Source: Strigamia acuminata
Taxonomy: Eukaryota > Arthropoda > Chilopoda > Geophilomorpha > Linotaeniidae
Direction: 5' to 3'
Length of the DNA: 64,000 bases
NCBI GenBank assembly: GCA_949358305.1
Contig: CASHSZ010000058.1
Location: 87,001-151,000, forward strand
Shown one piece after another: positions 62,911 to 64,000 of this stretch; positions within the stretch are counted from its first letter, which is position 1; each line of letters begins with the position of its first letter. The translations under genes were made by a program, and so were the position numbers. The notes under the pieces were generated by a model, which saw nothing but the letters and a program-made list of their open reading frames with translations, ran no database searches and was not told the origin of the DNA.

Positions 62911-64000
62911 TTGGCCGTGCGACCCGTGACTCGGAGTGTGGTTTTTGGGGACGAGGGCCGTCCTCCGGCCGCGCCGCGACGCGCCGCGGGTCGGACAAGA
63001 AACGACCCGGTCGGAAACCGAACCTCAGTGTCCAATCGGGCAGAAATTGTGCGGAAGTTTAACCAAAAATGGCCAAAAGTCGGTGCAAGTTTTGCACGCA
63101 ACAAACGTCCGATGTGACAGTGCCCATGCGGGTTGGACGTGCATGTGGGCGCGTGTGGGCGCTCGATTTACCGGCCCGTTGGACGAGTTAAACCAAAATT
63201 TCCCAATATCTTGCATAAATTTAAAGAAGATTTGACAGATTTCCAGATTTTAAGCGATGTTTTACATAAGTCCGTCCCATTGCTGAAATTCCGTGAAAAT
63301 TTGTCAAAAATTGACAAAAGTCTGTGCAAATTTTGTCAGAAATAGGAAACAAAAAATTTAAAATTCGTCCAACGCGCCAGTAAATCGAGCGCGCCCATGC
63401 GTGGACAGTGCGCCGGCGGGAGCCCCGGCCGTCCTCTCTCTCTCTCTCTCTCTCGGCCGCCAAGGCTCGCCCCTCCGCCCGTCGGCGGGAGCCCCGACCG
63501 TCCCCCCTCTCTCTTTCGGCCGCCAAAGGATCGCCCCTCCGCTCGTCACAGATTTTTGTCAATATTTGATGAATTTCAACAGATTTTCAGCAATATTTTA
63601 CAGGACATTTCTGCTCTTTTGGATACATTTTCAAAGGTTTTATTGCTAAAATTCTGGGGAAATTTATCAAAAATTGACAAAAAATCGATGCAAGTTTTGT
63701 CAGAAACTGATAAAATCTTCTTAAACTCGTCCAACGCGCCGGCGAGTGCACATGCGGGGACAGTGGGCACGTCCAGCCCGCGTGCACACTGTCAGATCGG
63801 GCGGTTTCGGGCACAGTTTGATCCGGGCAAATATCTAGCAAAACTTGCACCGATTTTTTGTCAATTTTAGACAAATTTCAGCAATATTTTACGAGACATT
63901 TCTGCTCGATTGGACACATTTCCAGGGGTTTTTTGTAAAACATTGATAAAATTCCGTGGAAATTTATCAAATATTGGCAAAATTCGGTGCTAATTTTGTC
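62911..64000 (+). repeat. Higher-order satellite repeat, unit 5, cut by window end
   Basis: Starts as the other units. The monomer begins at 63325 and has a CT tract (63433-63454) two bases longer than in other units, the only length change noticed between unit starts. Confidence 0.92.

Overview
The window is eukaryotic nuclear DNA, most likely from an arthropod. There is no operon structure. It holds four complete Ty1/copia LTR-retrotransposon families and two kinds of satellite DNA, with little single-copy sequence. CpG is not depleted and every primer-binding site (PBS) matches the 3' end of metazoan initiator-Met tRNA. I cannot name the species; an insect with an unmethylated genome (for example Hymenoptera) is only a guess.

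Left edge, 1-3946: low-copy DNA. A 408-codon unrecognised ORF (34-1260) is followed by AT-rich non-coding sequence. Then comes what looks like a promoter, a 5' UTR, an intron and the first codons of a second gene encoding an SR-like, basic and serine-rich N-terminus.

Nested retrotransposons, 3947-25620: copia element A (plus strand, TSD AAAAC) sits in that coding exon. Copia B (plus strand, TSD GTACA) sits in the 3' UTR of A. Copia C1 (minus strand, TSD AGGGG) sits in the leader of B. All three polyproteins are uninterrupted and LTR pairs differ by 0-1 bases, so all three insertions are recent.

Satellite block, 25834-64000: the interrupted exon resumes for 208 bp after A, then runs into a complex satellite. 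This has a 978-bp segment present twice, GC-rich 53-bp minisatellite arrays with an embedded constant 95-bp spacer, 70-bp inverted arms, and a 1015-bp AT-rich monomer built of foldback modules. From 33188 onward these form a 3714-bp higher-order repeat (HOR) present about 4.3 times; one unit carries an extra 2030 bp (two monomers). A non-satellite island lies at 27746-29639. Two retrotransposons interrupt the array: D (40369-46175, minus, TSD CGACG), a deletion derivative with no RT/RNase H and damaged protease and integrase motifs, and C2 (47418-54437, minus, TSD ATTTC), a near-identical sister of C1.

How the parts relate: A and B are sister families (both 1670-aa polyproteins), and C and D form a second pair. 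All four share the PBS, the polypurine tract AAAGGGGG, and a gag-proximal leader region that folds into two hairpins whose stems differ in sequence but keep pairing. A and B also share an upstream string of at least seven covarying hairpins. These leader structures are the most interesting signal found, followed by the D element and the satellite architecture.
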